The notes under the pieces: generated by a model | Databases searched by the model: none | What the model was told of the DNA's origin: nothing | Seen by the model: only the letters and a program-made list of their open reading frames with translations | Position numbers and translations under genes: made by a program | Assembly: GCF_000170955.2 (NCBI RefSeq) | Contig: NC_012166.1 | Coordinates: forward strand, 1 to 32,795 | Length of the DNA: 32,795 bases | Direction: 5' to 3' | Source: Borreliella valaisiana VS116 | GTDB taxonomy: Bacteria > Spirochaetota > Spirochaetia > Borreliales > Borreliaceae | Shown here: in pieces, positions 18,242-27,026 of the stretch | Layout: each line of letters begins with the position of its first letter | Position numbering within the stretch: position 1 is the first letter of the stretch

Positions 18242-18862
18242 ATGAGTAGAATTTTATTTTACGGATTATTGTTAATCTGTGTTTTTTTAGGTTTCTTTTT
18301 CTTTTTTAAAAAAGAAAATAATGTTATTTATAATAAAATTATTCAAAAATCAGAAGATAAAGTCTTTACTGATGAGACTTATACATATCTTTTTAAAGAT
18401 GGCAATTTGAAAGAGCTGGTTTTTATAAAATCGGAGTTTATGGATCCTAAGCTTGAGCATAAAAAGAATAGGAATATGACAGGTTATTTGATAGATGCTT
18501 ATAGAGCTATGAATCCCAGCTACAATTTTGATTTTGCGGTTCACGATAATAAAATTCTAGGTTTTAAAAGTGTAATTTTTGAAGGATTTGGGGATGCTCA
18601 AGTTTCAAGGCATGAGAATAATTTACCAAGCGAGAAATGGCAACAATTAAAGGATTTTAACATTGGAGATCCAAATATTAATGAAAAATTTTTTCATTTA
18701 AAATTTCCTTTTACGGTAAAAAATACCTTGCGAGTTACCCTTTCTAAAGGATTTTTTAATAAAATCAAAAGATTAAAACGATTAAAGATTGTTTTAGTTT
18801 CTAATGAAGATAAAGAATATAAAATAGATATAAAAAATTTTTTACTAAAATATAATCTTTAA
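18242..18862 (+). CDS. bptA: BptA, persistence-in-ticks protein (copy B)
   Basis: The 206-residue protein has an amino-terminal hydrophobic anchor at residues 4-22 and the same BptA blocks as copy A. There are several substitutions, including F-A-V for F-V-I near residue 98, G for E in EGFGDAQ, R for K in VSRHEN, and I for V in KRLKIVLV. There is no lesion. Because its upstream partner gene is broken here, expression depends on whether translation is coupled to the BBE17-like frame. Confidence 0.9.
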   Translation: MSRILFYGLLLICVFLGFFFFFKKENNVIYNKIIQKSEDKVFTDETYTYLFKDGNLKELVFIKSEFMDPKLEHKKNRNMTGYLIDAYRAMNPSYNFDFAVHDNKILGFKSVIFEGFGDAQVSRHENNLPSEKWQQLKDFNIGDPNINEKFFHLKFPFTVKNTLRVTLSKGFFNKIKRLKRLKIVLVSNEDKEYKIDIKNFLLKYNL

Positions 18863-18988
18863 TTTGAAATGAATTTTTTAAAAAATAGTATATTGCTTGT
18901 TAAGATTGAAACGTTTTTATAAAATTTTTTTCTATATAATAGAAGTGCAAAGTTTTTTAAATCAAGATGTAAGTTTTAAAAAATAAAT

Positions 18989-19276
18989 TTATTTATCCCT
19001 TTTTATCAATTCTTTAAACTTAGGCATTTTTTCTTTTATTTCTTTTTTTATTTCTATTTTATATTTTTCGTTTTTTTTAAACAAGACTAAACTAAGTGTT
19101 AAATATTTCAAGAAATCTTCTGGAATCATCATTATGTTTCCTATTCTGATATAACATTCGAAAACCTCTAGTTTATATCTTAAATGGCTTTTTGTTATTT
19201 TATAATCAAATTTGTTTTTAAGGATTTCTTGAGCTTCAGAAACTTTGTAAAATAAACATCCTTCTATCATTCTCAT
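18989..19276 (-). CDS. Small putative DNA-binding protein (copy B)
   Basis: The 95-residue frame is intact: an amino-terminal YKVSEAQEIL helix, a TKSHLRYKL helix and IPEDFLKYL, similar in layout to excisionase-like helix-turn-helix proteins, then a strongly basic tail after residue 66 (KKEIKEKMPKFKEL). The tail is lost in copy A by a one-base change in an A-run. A perfect 36-base palindrome (19314-19349) lies 37 bases upstream of the start and is a likely binding site. The gene is divergent from the lipoprotein gene across a gap of about 410 bases with three hairpins, so it could control both. The family assignment is inference. Confidence 0.6.
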   Translation of the reverse strand: MRMIEGCLFYKVSEAQEILKNKFDYKITKSHLRYKLEVFECYIRIGNIMMIPEDFLKYLTLSLVLFKKNEKYKIEIKKEIKEKMPKFKELIKRDK

Positions 19277-19313
19277 AAAATAAATATAGATTAATTCATT
19301 AATAAAAAAACTT

Positions 19314-19349
19314 CAATATACACCATATATATTTATATGGTGTATATTG
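19314..19349. promoter_or_regulatory. Perfect 16-bp palindrome, candidate operator (copy B)
   Basis: It is identical in sequence to 8481-8516, with arms CAATATACACCATATA and loop TATT. It is placed upstream of the intact putative DNA-binding gene. Confidence 0.7.
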
Positions 19350-19372
19350 TAAGGTACAAATTTTATGGTTTT

Positions 19373-19411
19373 AATAGCTTTTCTATTTCTCTCCATTTTG
19401 GAAAAGCTATT
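19373..19411. repeat. Hairpin in regulator-lipoprotein gap (copy B)
   Basis: AATAGCTTTTC and GAAAAGCTATT form a perfect 11-bp stem around a 17-base loop. Copy A carries one mismatch. Confidence 0.5.
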
Positions 19412-19420
19412 AATTTTGGT

Positions 19421-19453
19421 TAGGCACCCATTTTTAATGGTGCCTATGTTTTT
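19421..19453 (+). terminator. Rho-independent-type hairpin (copy B)
   Basis: TAGGCACCCATT / AATGGTGCCTA is followed by GTTTTT, identical to 8588-8620. Confidence 0.5.
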
Positions 19454-19616
19454 AACAGTTATTAAATACAAGCTTTGCGCTGTGTGCAATTTTCATATCA
19501 AGCTTTAGATTTATTTATCTTCTGGAATGCCTTAAAGCATAAGTTTCAAATTCGGGAATAAAGTGAAAAATAGATCATAATCATTTATTTATAAATAATT
19601 TAAAATGTTTAATAAA

Positions 19617-19645
19617 TTGCTATATTTTTAATAATATAATATAAT
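19617..19645 (+). promoter_or_regulatory. Promoter of the lipoprotein gene (copy B)
   Basis: TTGCTA, 17-base spacer, TATAAT, about 42 bases before the ATG. GGAGG at 19676-19680 gives a good ribosome site. Both elements are better than in copy A. Confidence 0.65.
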
Positions 19646-19687
19646 CAATTTATATAATTTTTAATAAGATGATATGGAGGAAATAAA

Positions 19688-20674
19688 ATGAAAATAAAAA
19701 ATATGTACCAAAAAATGGTATTTTTAACTATTTTAATTTTTATTTCGGCTTGTAACCAAGACAGTCAAAATAAAAAGGATAAAGATAAAGTATTGAACTA
19801 TTCGGAAGGGGTTGATACTGTGTATTTACATTCAACCGCTAAGGTTGAGGTTGATTTTCATTCCGGATCACGGTTCTTGGACAGCATTGATTCTGCGCAT
19901 CAAGCTCTTTACAAAGCTGATTTGTTAAGAAGTACTAAATTTTTCAATTACGGAACAATAGAAGACATAAGATTTAAGAATGGTATTGCTTCAAAACCAC
20001 CTTCTTATATTTACTATACAAATGCTTCCAATAAAAGTACATTTTTTACAATAGGATTGCTTATATCCAGTCCTCAGGGTAATAACTTGGGACAGCTAGA
20101 AATAGTGGTAAGAGCGTATGATCTTGCTCCTCAAGGATTCTTAGTATACAGAGTTAACCATCACGAACGAGACGACCGTGGCTTGCGTAGACGACGATAT
20201 TATAGATTTTTTGATTCTACGATAGAAAACATTTATGGAGCGGAGACCAGCAGTATAAAACTAAAAAATATCAGTAAATACTTAGATAGTGAAATGAATA
20301 GAACTGTAGTGGATAATTCGGCTAGAATCTCTAAATTTGCAAATACAGTTCTTAGTGCATTGCAAATGGAGCCCGACAGTGCTTCAGAAATTATGAATCC
20401 CTATTTCGCAGAGGCTGTGTCCGCGGTAGTTTTTTTAACTCTTGCTCCCTTATTAGACTATAGAATTGAAGAAGCAGTTTTTCAGCTAGTTAGAACCGAC
20501 CATTTTTCAAAAACATTGTCAATTAATTCTTATTCAACAATGATGAAACAATGGGCAGGACTAAGTTACTGGGATTACATTGTACTCCATCCAGATGAAG
20601 ATGTTAGACAACCTGGTAAACTGGCTATGCATCCCCAATGGCCAATGGTTTACATGAATATAGTCAAATATTAA
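19688..20674 (+). CDS. Surface lipoprotein, full length (copy B)
   Basis: The protein has 328 residues with lipobox ISAC and the lipidated Cys at 22. A short charged tether (KKDKDK) is followed by a globular region of about 290 residues containing FHSGSRFLDSIDSAH, the basic patch RRRRYYRFF and an aromatic carboxy end (WAGLSYWDYIVLH). Copy A lacks the last 11 residues because TGG became TGA. Substitutions against copy A include N/D in RFL(N/D)SID, P/S, R/G and L/R, so the two would be slightly different antigens. The promoter and ribosome site are good, and a hairpin follows at 20716-20761. It may be of the BBG01/BBK01 type; this is not certain. Confidence 0.78.
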   Translation: MKIKNMYQKMVFLTILIFISACNQDSQNKKDKDKVLNYSEGVDTVYLHSTAKVEVDFHSGSRFLDSIDSAHQALYKADLLRSTKFFNYGTIEDIRFKNGIASKPPSYIYYTNASNKSTFFTIGLLISSPQGNNLGQLEIVVRAYDLAPQGFLVYRVNHHERDDRGLRRRRYYRFFDSTIENIYGAETSSIKLKNISKYLDSEMNRTVVDNSARISKFANTVLSALQMEPDSASEIMNPYFAEAVSAVVFLTLAPLLDYRIEEAVFQLVRTDHFSKTLSINSYSTMMKQWAGLSYWDYIVLHPDEDVRQPGKLAMHPQWPMVYMNIVKY

Positions 20675-20715
20675 ATAATTACAATTTACAATTAGTATAT
20701 TGCTTTTGTAAAGCG

Positions 20716-20761
20716 TTGAACAACTATTTTTAAATCAAATACTATAGAAATAGTTGTTCAA
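20716..20761. terminator. Hairpin after lipoprotein gene (copy B)
   Basis: The same perfect 14-bp stem as at 9876-9921. The 1.1 kb that follows (20762-21796) is decayed sequence equivalent to 9948-11126, with two deletions and no gene. Confidence 0.55.
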
Positions 20762-21796
20762 AAACAATCAATTTAATTTATATTAATGCTGAATAATTCC
20801 TAAATTACATTGAAGGAGTATTCAGCGCAAATTAGAGTACTTTTTGAAGCAGTTTTCAAATAATTTAAAATACAAATTTGTGAGATGATGAAACATGGAA
20901 ATGGGAGGCATTGTTGTTATAAAGTTATTTGGAGAGACAAATTTTAAGATCTTATGAGAAAAAAAGAAACCCACGAAAAAGGGTTAGATAGTGAAGGGCT
21001 GTTAAAGCGTATAGCTTCTGAGGAGTTTTAATAGCGTAGAAAGAATCATTTGTACGGAATAAATAATCATAATAATAAGGCTTAAAATAAGGAATCATAA
21101 GAATAGTGTTGTAGATTTTTTTAAATTCAAAATGCTAAAAAAAGTATCATTTTAAGATCTTAGTTTTTTTAATAAAAAGATAATATGAATAAATAGTATA
21201 AGCAAAAGTGATTTTAGGGAAAAAATTTAAAAATGGATAACCTTAAAGGTTTTTTGTTATATAACTTTTGAAAAGAAAAAAAGAATAAGTCTTGATTATT
21301 TTTGATAGTATGAATAACATTTAATTCTTAAAATGGGCTTATTATTCACAATAAATCACTTTTTAAGCTTAATAATTTGTTTTGTGTATTGAAATAAGCA
21401 AGGCATTCAAATATAACATTTAATGAATTAAAAGGAATAGTAATGTGCCACTATGAAATTTATTTCCAAATTTATTAAATTCATAGATAAAGAATAATAA
21501 ATATATGAATCTTGGTAAGGCGAATAATTATGGACCAACCAACTTATATGAGATAGTAATAAATTAAGGACATTTATATGAATGAAAAAATAGAAAAGAA
21601 TTGTCTTTTAATTGAAAATAGTAGTTCACCTAATAAATCATATACTTTTGCATAAGAAATTCTAAATTCCAAGTACTCATTAACTAAAGAAGATTTTAGC
21701 ATTTTGCTTGGTGATTGTTCTTGAAAAGATTAATGAAGAGCTTAAAATTTTGGATAATAAAAAATAAAGGAAGACGAAACAATAACAAGGAAACCA

Positions 21797-21916
21797 ATGC
21801 GAGGAATATCTGATATAGTTAATAATGAAAATAATTATGATGATTATAAAAAATTTATAAGACAAGCTTCTATAAATTCTGCAAAAACAGCAGTAAAATT
21901 GATTATAAAAAGATAA
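21797..21916 (+). pseudogene. MTAN carboxy-terminal fragment (copy B)
   Basis: The frame MRGISDIV ... SINSAKTAVKLI matches the copy A fragment, then diverges at 21901 and stops at 21914-21916. It marks the right breakpoint of the duplication: beyond it the sequence no longer matches copy A. Confidence 0.75.
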
Positions 21917-21997
21917 AATTAGTCATATCTATGACAATAGAGTTTACTAATTGATTCTTTACGTATATTTGATTATTAAAATTAGGAAAGGAAATTT

Positions 21998-22294
21998 ATG
22001 TACAAAAAATGTTTTATTTCATTATTATATAAAATAACAGCCTTTTTATTAATATTGGGTTGTGATTTGCCAAATAAGACTTATCAAAACAAAATGAATG
22101 ATATTTCCAATTTAGAGAAGAACTATATGAATGATTTAGATTATAAATGCTTAAATAAAAAAGAGTCTACAGAGGTTAAAGATTCTCAAAAATTAGATAA
22201 TAATAATTACAAAAATCGTTCTTATTCTTCCAGAATATCTAATTTTTCAAATTCTAGTAGCAAAACTCGTACAGTCTGTAAGACAAGAGATTAA
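21998..22294 (+). CDS. Short lipoprotein at the duplication breakpoint
   Basis: The protein has 98 residues with lipobox LILGC and the lipidated cysteine at residue 22. AGGAAAGG precedes the ATG, and TTGATT-17-TATTAA upstream is a fair promoter. The mature part of about 77 residues is Asn/Ser/Lys-rich and probably disordered (RSYSSRISNFSNSSSK). Most Borrelia surface lipoproteins are longer, so this may be the amino-terminal part of a truncated gene; the stop is followed by AT-rich sequence without an obvious continuation. It lies immediately after the end of core copy B and has no counterpart after copy A. I do not recognise the family. Confidence 0.6.
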   Translation: MYKKCFISLLYKITAFLLILGCDLPNKTYQNKMNDISNLEKNYMNDLDYKCLNKKESTEVKDSQKLDNNNYKNRSYSSRISNFSNSSSKTRTVCKTRD

Positions 22295-22398
22295 TCTTAC
22301 CAAAAAGGCAAAAAAATGCTTGATCGTTGATTTTTATTTTCAGAATGTCAATCGGTATTTATCTTAAACTTAAAGAGTAATATTATTTCAAATTTTGC

Positions 22399-22704
22399 TT
22401 ACTTATTTTTATATTTTTCTAATTTTTCAATAAGTCGTTCTTTATTTTTTTTGTAAAAATCTTCAAAAATATAACCAGTAAACTTTGGATTCTTTTTGTA
22501 AAAATCAAATACTTCTTGTGTTTGTAATCTAATTTTAAAAGGTTTTATTAAATTTTCTCTAGACTTAACTTTTTTATATTTTATTAAATTAAGTAAAGTT
22601 TTATCAATTCCATTCTTTATAATATCAATTTCTTTAAGCTCTCCTTCAAAAATAAGTTGTGTTATTTTAATATACTTATATGCCTGAGTTCTAGCTATTT
22701 TAAA
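22399..22704 (-). pseudogene. PF49 partition-associated protein, carboxy-terminal fragment
   Basis: From about residue FKIARTQAYKYIKI to its end, this minus-strand frame aligns with residues 86-193 of the PF49 proteins at 5020 and 15858, but with many differences, so it comes from a plasmid of another compatibility type. The 20 codons upstream (to 22764) are unrelated hydrophobic sequence. The first half of the gene is missing. It is probably the footprint of a plasmid fusion or exchange. Confidence 0.75.
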
Positions 22705-22918
22705 ATTAAAAATAATTCTAAATCTTGCTAAAATAAATAGAAAAATGCAAAAAAGATAACACAAATTCTATTTAAAATGCATTTAGCAATAGCAATTCAA
22801 TGCAAATAAAAATGCTAAAACTAACTACTATAAACTACTAGAATATTTTTCACTTATTTTTAATTCAAATAAATTAAAATCTTATTATCTCTATTTTCAA
22901 AATGTCATTGATTATTCA

Positions 22919-23625
22919 TTATTCATCAATAGGAAGCATTAATTTCTCACTTGATAAATTTGAATATTTAGCAAGCATCAGCTTAATCGTATTATAAAAC
23001 AGCTTTGAATTTAATACTAAAATTTCATAGGCTTTCTCTTCATTAGTTTGTTTATCTTTTATAGTAAGATTTGCAAGCATATTATTACATTTATTCTTCT
23101 TATAACAAAGTCCAAAAGCTTTGTTAGGTCATCATAAAAACCCCAAAATTATATAAATTAATGTATCAGCAGGGGGCTCTTTTGAAGTCTCTTTTAAACT
23201 AATTTTAACAACGCCAACCTATGTTGCTCAAAATCAATATTTAATCCTTCAAAAATTAATTTTGGGCTTTTAACTTCATATTTTTCTTCAAACTCTTTAG
23301 TTGGCTCAAATGCTATTATTTTGGATATTGGCACACTATTCTTAAATATTTTATACTTATCTATCATTAATATAATAAGTATAGTTAAACCACAATGACA
23401 AAGTTTTAAATCGAATAGGTAAAAAATATAAGAATACTTAACCCCATCTAAGATCTTGGATTAAATATCTTTTATAGCTCTTAAAAACCAGATTTTACCC
23501 ACTCAATATACCCTCCTATAAATAATTACCAAACTTCTTATTCTTTTATTTCGTTTAACCTAGATTCTTAATCAACACAATAAATATTGTCATTATTTTC
23601 CTTAATATTTTTCTACTATATTCTT
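22919..23625 (-). pseudogene. Third relic of the conserved hypothetical family
   Basis: Read on the minus strand, pieces in several frames match the gene at 11307-11957: near 23600-23515 the sequence before the Gly-rich part, then SKIIAFEPTKEFEEKYEV near 23330, and finally TIKDKQTNEEKAYEIL and LSSEKLMLPIDE ending at TAA 22919-22921. Stops and frameshifts are frequent. Its divergence from the core copies is much larger than A from B, so it is an older, separately acquired copy, in the opposite orientation. Confidence 0.7.
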
Positions 23626-23639
23626 CAATTAGATCGAAC

Positions 23640-24401
23640 TTCTAAATTTCGGCTTTGACTTTTTTAAAGGTTTTGATACTAAAAAACAAAAATAAAAAAA
23701 TGCTATGCTATCAAAAAAAATATATTTTAAATGCTTAAGCCTTTTTTCATAAAATTCTTTTTACTTTAAGTAATTTTTAAAGCCCTCCTAATCACCTTAA
23801 TCTCAAAAATTCATAAAATTTTTTTACTATATCAATATAAGAATTTATAGCAAAAATACTAAATCGCCGCACATATTAACAAAACTAATTATAAGCCTTT
23901 TTAAAGGCAGCATCATAATAATTATGTAAAAAAATCTTGATAAGGATTTTCCAGAAAATGTTGTAGTAGACAATAAGCATCCCATTATTGCCATATAAGC
24001 TTAACTAAATACTATCAAAAAAGAAGATATTAAATAGCTACAAAATTCTTAAAAAGCCCTAAACCCAAGCATAATCAATTTAATCGCTTTATGCCTGTCT
24101 TATCTAATGAATCACTAGAATCAACTCATCAAAACTCCTCACTTTCCTCTAATATCATTATGGTTATCTTTTTTTTAAAAAAAATCATATATGTATTAAT
24201 TCTCAGCTTATCTTTCCTATACATTAGATTAAAAAATAGATACACAAACAACCGTGCTATTTTCGCTTCAACAAAATACCTATCAAAAAACAATATTTTA
24301 CTTTCCTTATACAGGATAAAAAGATATAATATATTTGATATGTAAAATCGCTTTAATTTTTATTTAAACTTAATAAATAAATTGGAGAGAAAATAAAAAA
24401 A
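23640..24401. other. No recognised gene
   Basis: This is AT-rich sequence with short frames only. The longest plus-strand frame (24091-24345) has a single hydrophobic segment, no ribosome site and no resemblance to anything I know, so I do not call it. Confidence 0.5.
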
Positions 24402-25472
24402 ATGATAAAAGGCAATACGTTTATTTTAATATTGGTAACAACAATGTTTGTATCATGTAAATTCTATAGAAATGGTGATGCAAATAAACAAAATGCATCT
24501 TTAAGTGATGCCACTGGGGATATTGGCAATATAGGCTTAGGCATTTTACAAGACGAAAACAAAAAAGGTAATATTACTAGTAAGGTTGCTTTGGCTAAAG
24601 TTATAGGGCATGCTAGTAGTAGTGAGCTTAAGTTTAATGATGATCCTAATTCTAGTTTTAGTGAATACTACCAAGAAAAGACTACTGGCAAATTAACCGA
24701 AGAAGATGTGGATAAGCTTAAGGTCTTTTTTGACAAAACTATAACATATCAAGGGGTGCTAGATTCTATTTATAACCAAAATATACGCTATTATAATACT
24801 ATTGCAACTTATTCTGGTTGTGCTGATTATAGTATTGGGTGTTTTAGCAAAGCCCCTTCTGAAAAGCGTAGCCAAGCTCTTGCTTATCTAGAAAATAATA
24901 ATCTAGATAAAACGTATTCTAGCCTTAACAAAATGCTAAAGGAAGCTGCGCATGATTATTGCCCAAACGCCCTAGACAATGCAATCAAGGAATATAAAGA
25001 GGTTATAATAAAAGCTAAGGGGGCTGAAAATAACATAAAAAAAATAAACGATTTTACAGGAGATGAAGGAAATAATAAGGAAGAAGGGAAAAAAAATGTA
25101 GATAACTTAAAAAAAGTTAGGGATATTCTTTCTGTTTTTAAAAAGACTATAGAATCAGCTAGTGTAGCTTATGCCGATGCTTTTGCTATTATAGTATCTA
25201 GTTTATCTTCTGCCGAATTTATTGAAGCTGTTAATGAATTTAAGGAAGCTGCTAAGAAGTATACTAATGGGAATAGGGGAGACCACGCTGTTGATGTTGT
25301 TGTGGGTGCTATTGCTGGCATGGCTTTTGATACATATTATGAAAATGGATTTAAAAGAGCAAAGATGTTTGCTAATAAGGCAACAGGTACAGAGGTAGAC
25401 AAAATTATTGCTGCTATTGAGAAGCTAAGCGTTATTTATAAAACAGTTAAGCCTAAAAATAAAGATAAATAA
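24402..25472 (+). CDS. Surface lipoprotein, paralogue 1
   Basis: The protein has 356 residues. Lipobox FVSC places the lipidated cysteine at residue 19, followed by a Gly/Asn/Asp-rich tether to about residue 90. The folded part is predicted to be all-helical and contains a central conserved segment with three cysteines, SGCADYSIGCFSKAPSE, plus one more Cys in the next helix. A late hydrophobic AVDVVVGAIAGMAF stretch follows. It is clearly paralogous to the minus-strand gene at 27356-28372. GGAGAG lies upstream of the ATG. It is probably a surface antigen; the family name is not recognised by me. The mosaic context suggests it can recombine with its paralogues. Confidence 0.8.
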   Translation: MIKGNTFILILVTTMFVSCKFYRNGDANKQNASLSDATGDIGNIGLGILQDENKKGNITSKVALAKVIGHASSSELKFNDDPNSSFSEYYQEKTTGKLTEEDVDKLKVFFDKTITYQGVLDSIYNQNIRYYNTIATYSGCADYSIGCFSKAPSEKRSQALAYLENNNLDKTYSSLNKMLKEAAHDYCPNALDNAIKEYKEVIIKAKGAENNIKKINDFTGDEGNNKEEGKKNVDNLKKVRDILSVFKKTIESASVAYADAFAIIVSSLSSAEFIEAVNEFKEAAKKYTNGNRGDHAVDVVVGAIAGMAFDTYYENGFKRAKMFANKATGTEVDKIIAAIEKLSVIYKTVKPKNKDK

Positions 25473-25668
25473 ATAAGTAATAAATGTAATAATTAAGAAA
25501 ATATAGAGAATATTATTAGGCATTTCTATTACGCTTTTTGTATACAAAATTTATTTTGACTCTGTTTTATTTTTTATAGGATATAAATGGGTGTATAAAA
25601 CTACAAAAATACTTAACAAAAGACACTCTAAAACCCTATTTATTTTTTCAAAGCCATCTTAAGCAAAT

Positions 25669-26103
25669 TTATAAATAATAAACCTTCATGAAAGGTAGGA
25701 AAATATTTATTATATTTTTATATTTCAAATTTTTTTGCATTTTCACCACAAAAAAATATCTAAAAGATAGTGAAGATCTGTATAGCTTATTTTCTTCTAA
25801 CATCTTCTTGAAGACGTCATTATCTTCAATATACGCAATAGAAAATACTCTTAAAATAAAAAGAATCGATTCTTCAAAAATGCTATCTAAAATAGATCTA
25901 GAAATCTTTTTACCTTTTGCTTTGAATTCTTTTTCATATATATTTTTTGCAATTCTAAATACTATGGAATCGTCGGGTCTCTCATATAGAATATTTTTTA
26001 GGTTTTTTTGAATTATCTCTTCTTCTTTGATTAGAACATCCTTTGTTAATTTTTGGGCGAATGCTATTGAAGTATTTTTTTCAAAATTTTTAGTTTTCAT
26101 CAT
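25669..26103 (-). pseudogene. Probable type IIG restriction-modification enzyme fragment
   Basis: The open frame of 144 residues contains ERPDDSIVFRIAKNIYEKEF and then SILDSIFEESILFILRVFSI followed by AYIEDN and YRSSLSF. This resembles the helical linker of large type IIG methyltransferase-nucleases, where a LLYRLLFILYAE-type helix precedes the methylase domain. On lp25 the gene BBE02 is such an enzyme, so a leftover here would fit. The nuclease and methylase motifs are absent, upstream sequence carries related pieces in other frames, and there is no ribosome site. The assignment is inference from pattern memory. Confidence 0.45.
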
Positions 26104-26497
26104 AGTATTTTACATTTTCATAAAAAAAATCATCATAGTATTTTAGAAAAAATTCATCACCCTCTTCCCACATACAATCCAAAAATTGCCCTAATATTCT
26201 ATTATCAAAACTTAATTATTTTTGAATTCTCTGCATCAAAAATAATTAAGGTCATACAAAATAAAAGTAGCTATAGAAATAATATTATGATCATGTGTTT
26301 TACAATATCATTATTGTTTTCATTATAACTTTTTATAGGGAATTTAAATGATCTTTGAAATATTATCAATCCAAATAATAAGAAACTGTTGTAACAATCC
26401 TTAGTATTTATATTTGACAAGATTAATCTCTTGTTTTACAAACTGTTAGATATCAGACTTACTTAGATAAAAAGCATGCAAAACTCTCTTTATATAA
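26104..26497. other. No recognised gene
   Basis: This is AT-rich sequence between the restriction-modification fragment and the MTAN relic. A 14-base direct repeat (TCATCATAGTATTT) occurs near 26098 and 26130. Nothing else is seen. Confidence 0.5.
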
Positions 26498-26800
26498 TCA
26501 CATTAATTTAATTAAATTTACTGCTGTTTTTGAAGAATTTATAGAAGCTTTTCTTATAAACTTTTTATAATCATCATAATTATTCTCATTATTAACTATA
26601 TCAGATATTTCTCGTATAATTATTATAAAAGGAATTTTGAAATTATATGCCACTTGAGCCATTGCAGCGCTTTCCATGTCTAATGCAATTAAATTTTGAA
26701 ATTCTTCTGGAATTTCTTCTTAATAATTACTGGAGATCAATAAATTGATCTCCAGTAATTATTAAGCCCGTAACTAGAACAGATTTCGCTTTTTGAATAA
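26498..26800 (-). pseudogene. MTAN (Pfs) pseudogene with internal hairpin
   Basis: Read on the minus strand, the pieces are KAKSVLVTGLIITGDQFID (the substrate-side GDQF motif of MTAN), then an abnormal palindromic insert, then EEIPEEFQNLIALDMESAAM with the catalytic-site ME(S/G) motif, IREISDIV with the loop Asp, and SINSSKTAVNLI, ending at TGA 26498-26500. A part of the middle is missing and the reading frame is interrupted. It is related to but distinct from the fragments in the core copies. Confidence 0.82.
26719..26766. repeat. Perfect 23-bp-arm hairpin inside MTAN pseudogene
   Basis: The left arm CTTAATAATTACTGGAGATC plus AAT is followed by AA and then its exact complement. One arm is ordinary MTAN coding sequence (LIITGDQFI); the other is its inverted duplicate, as expected from a template-switch (snap-back) event. 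Confidence 0.9.
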
Positions 26801-26801
26801 G

Positions 26802-27026
26802 TTATTCAATCTCTTTTTTTATTTTCACTGCTTTAACTCTATTAGAAGAAGAGACATTTAACTGTCTTAAAGCATTCTCCATTTCATTTTTTGCTTGTCT
26901 TGCCAAATTATTATATATTCTTCTTGACCAATTTCTACGTTCGTTTTTTAATCTTTCAGTAATAGTATCTTTTAAAGTTTTTGGGTCTATCTCAAAAAAG
27001 TATTTTTCAGATAGAAGGTACAGCAA
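26802..27026 (-). pseudogene. Unidentified frame fused in frame to MTAN relic
   Basis: The 74-residue frame is basic and helical, with LKNERRNWSRRIYNNLARQA and MENALRQL, and ends at TAA just before, and in the same frame as, the MTAN piece LIQKAKSV. It is not the amino terminus of MTAN. It overlaps on the other strand the start of a further MTAN fragment. It is probably a recombinant join of two decayed genes. Confidence 0.4.

Larger units (their letters stand above)
11405..21900 (+). repeat. lp25-like core, direct repeat copy B
   Basis: This is the second direct copy of the segment at 562-11230. It is 173 bases shorter, mostly because of deletions in the decayed stretch before the MTAN fragment. 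Its left junction is continuous with the 5' part of the conserved hypothetical gene (from about 11307). Its right end stops within the MTAN fragment at 21900 and passes into unrelated sequence. Confidence 0.93.

Noticed and set aside
24091..24345. 84-residue plus-strand frame with one hydrophobic segment
   Set aside because: It has no ribosome site, no family resemblance, and lies in a decayed stretch.
25688..26011. Plus-strand 107-residue frame opposite the restriction-modification fragment
   Set aside because: It is very Phe/Ile-rich as expected for the complement of Lys/Glu-rich coding DNA, and the minus-strand frame has recognisable composition and motifs.
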